From positions 1 to 14,248 of the forward strand of contig JAYNJW010000043.1 of assembly GCA_038110535.1 (NCBI GenBank): DNA of 14,248 bases. The letters run 5' to 3'. The notes under the pieces were generated by a model. The model ran no database searches and was not told where the DNA came from. It saw nothing but the letters and a program-made list of their open reading frames with translations. Both the position numbers and the translations under genes were made by a program. The first letter of the stretch is position 1. The number at the start of each line of letters is the position of its first letter. Shown here piece by piece: positions 13,164 to 14,248 of this stretch. The stretch comes from Chordibacter sp038110535. GTDB lineage: Bacteria > Verrucomicrobiota > Verrucomicrobiia > Opitutales > Seribacteraceae.

Positions 13164-14248
13164 TTAGCTTAAAATCGAAGCAAGAGTCTTGCTGGGCCGC
13201 ATCGCGGCGACGGCTTTTTCTTCGTCCGGTAAATAGTATCCCCCGAGATCGATTTCGGTTCCCTGAGCATCATTGAGTTCATTGACGATTTTTTCCTCGT
13301 TCTCCCGAAGGCTCTTGGCAATCGGGGAAAATTCAGCCTGTAGATCTGTATCTGCAGATTGGGCGGCCAAAGCTTCCGCCCAGAATAGGGCGAGGTAGTA
13401 GTGGCTGCCCCGGTTGTCCAATTCGTTGACCTTACGGGATGGGGATTTGTTCTCATCCAAAAACACCCCGATGGCCGCATTGAGGGCATCGGCCAGAACC
13501 TGAGCCTTGGCATTGCCTGTTTTGTTGGCCAAGTCTTCCAGGGATACTGCGATGGCAAGAAACTCACCAAGGGAGTCCCACCGGAGGTGTCCTTCTTCCA
13601 CAAACTGTTGAACATGCTTGGGGGCGGATCCGCCCGCCCCGGTCTCAAATAATCCACCTCCGGCAAGCAGAGGCACGATGGAGAGCATCTTGGCACTGGT
13701 ACCCAGTTCAAGAATGGGGAAAAGATCGGTCAAATAATCCCGCAGTACATTACCAGTGGCGGAGATGGTATCGAGCCCGTCCTTGCATCGCTGGCAGGTC
13801 ACCCGGGTGGCATCAATGGGAGAGAGAATCTGGATATCCAGACCATCCGTATCCAGGGTGGTGAGCTTGGCTTCCACATAACGGATTAAATTGGCATCGT
13901 GCGGACGGTTCTTATCCAGCCAGAAAATCACGGGGGTGTTGCTAAGGCGTGCCCGGTTGACCGAGAGTTTGACCCAGTCAAGAATCGATACTTTTTTAGT
14001 CTGGCACATTCTCCAGACATCTCCTGCTTCCACCGCATGTTCAATCAGTACACTGCCGGTGGGGCCAAGCACCCGCACGGTACCGTCGCGGGGAATTTCA
14101 AAAGTTTTGTCATGGGAGCCGTATTCCTCTGCCTTTTTGGCCATCAGGCCAACATTGGCGACATTGCCCATGGTCGTTACATCGAAGGCACCATTTTCTT
14201 TACAGAATTCAATGGTTGCCTGGTAGACCCCGGCATAGTTGCGGTCGG
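13164..14248 (-). CDS. icd: Isocitrate dehydrogenase (NADP), monomeric type, C-terminal half
   Basis: Oxidative decarboxylation of isocitrate to 2-oxoglutarate in the citric acid cycle, giving NADPH. The frame is open to the right edge (the first in-window residues read DRNYAGVYQ), so the ATG at 14171 is internal and the gene begins beyond the window. About 361 of roughly 740 residues are present. Recognisable monomeric-type segments are NVGLMAKKAEEYGSHDKTFE, WLDKNRPHDANLI, DTISATGNVLRDYLTDLFPI, ELGTSAKMLSIVPLLAGGGL, GAGGSAPKHVQQ and ELDNRGSHYYLALFWAEAL. The His of PKHVQQ, the Arg of HLRWDSLGE and the Arg of DNRGSH correspond to NADP contacts known in the Azotobacter enzyme (from memory), so NADP use is expected. 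This family is unrelated in length and layout to the common dimeric Icd. Confidence 0.96.
   Translation of the reverse strand, partial: DRNYAGVYQATIEFCKENGAFDVTTMGNVANVGLMAKKAEEYGSHDKTFEIPRDGTVRVLGPTGSVLIEHAVEAGDVWRMCQTKKVSILDWVKLSVNRARLSNTPVIFWLDKNRPHDANLIRYVEAKLTTLDTDGLDIQILSPIDATRVTCQRCKDGLDTISATGNVLRDYLTDLFPILELGTSAKMLSIVPLLAGGGLFETGAGGSAPKHVQQFVEEGHLRWDSLGEFLAIAVSLEDLANKTGNAKAQVLADALNAAIGVFLDENKSPSRKVNELDNRGSHYYLALFWAEALAAQSADTDLQAEFSPIAKSLRENEEKIVNELNDAQGTEIDLGGYYLPDEEKAVAAMRPSKTLASILS

Noticed and set aside
1..14248. CRISPR arrays, insertion sequences, phage genes, tRNA or rRNA genes, toxin-antitoxin or defence genes
   Set aside because: I looked for these on both strands and saw no repeat arrays, transposase-like frames, cloverleaf genes or defence domains; the region is housekeeping DNA.

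Overview
The window is a compact stretch of chromosomal housekeeping DNA from a Gram-negative bacterium. KdsA and a YaeI/LpxG-type phosphoesterase imply a lipopolysaccharide envelope. Base composition is moderate. The NrdA with stacked ATP-cones, the YaeI-type phosphoesterase, a ClpX-like AAA+ protein without the zinc finger, and the near absence of Shine-Dalgarno sequences together suggest the Planctomycetota-Verrucomicrobiota-Chlamydiota group, most likely Verrucomicrobiota (Opitutae-like). That placement is inference. I saw no insertion sequence, phage, CRISPR, tRNA or rRNA gene.

Layout. (1) 1-3035 (+): class I ribonucleotide reductase large chain, cut by the left edge, with two complete ATP-cones and part of a third. 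(2) 3151-3702 (+): gamma-carbonic-anhydrase-like hexapeptide protein, converging with a small unknown gene at 3708-3998 (-). (3) 4111-5247 (+): CysJ-type NADPH/FAD reductase without a flavodoxin domain, preceded by a perfect inverted repeat. (4) 5306-10663 (-): a seven-gene leftward run, HU/IHF - hisS - yaeI-like - aat - queF - kdsA - rsmG, with two ATGA overlaps and short gaps. Four of its seven genes serve tRNA, aminoacyl-tRNA or rRNA (hisS, aat, queF, rsmG); two serve or may serve the envelope (kdsA, yaeI-like). (5) 10766-13092 (+): a divergent pair, ClpX-like AAA+ ATPase and ubiE/menG, joined by a GTGA overlap. (6) 13164-14248 (-): the C-terminal half of a monomeric NADP-isocitrate dehydrogenase, cut by the right edge.

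The strongest candidate for something not well described is the ClpX-like protein. It keeps the AAA+ core, the GYVG pore loop and the IGF loop that docks ClpP. It lacks the zinc-binding domain, has a methionine-rich segment where E. coli ClpX has its RKH loop, and carries a C-terminal extension that looks like a degenerate copy of its own small AAA+ domain. Other points worth checking are the inverted repeat before the CysJ-like gene, the possible LpxG role of the phosphoesterase, and translation starts that mostly lack Shine-Dalgarno sequences.
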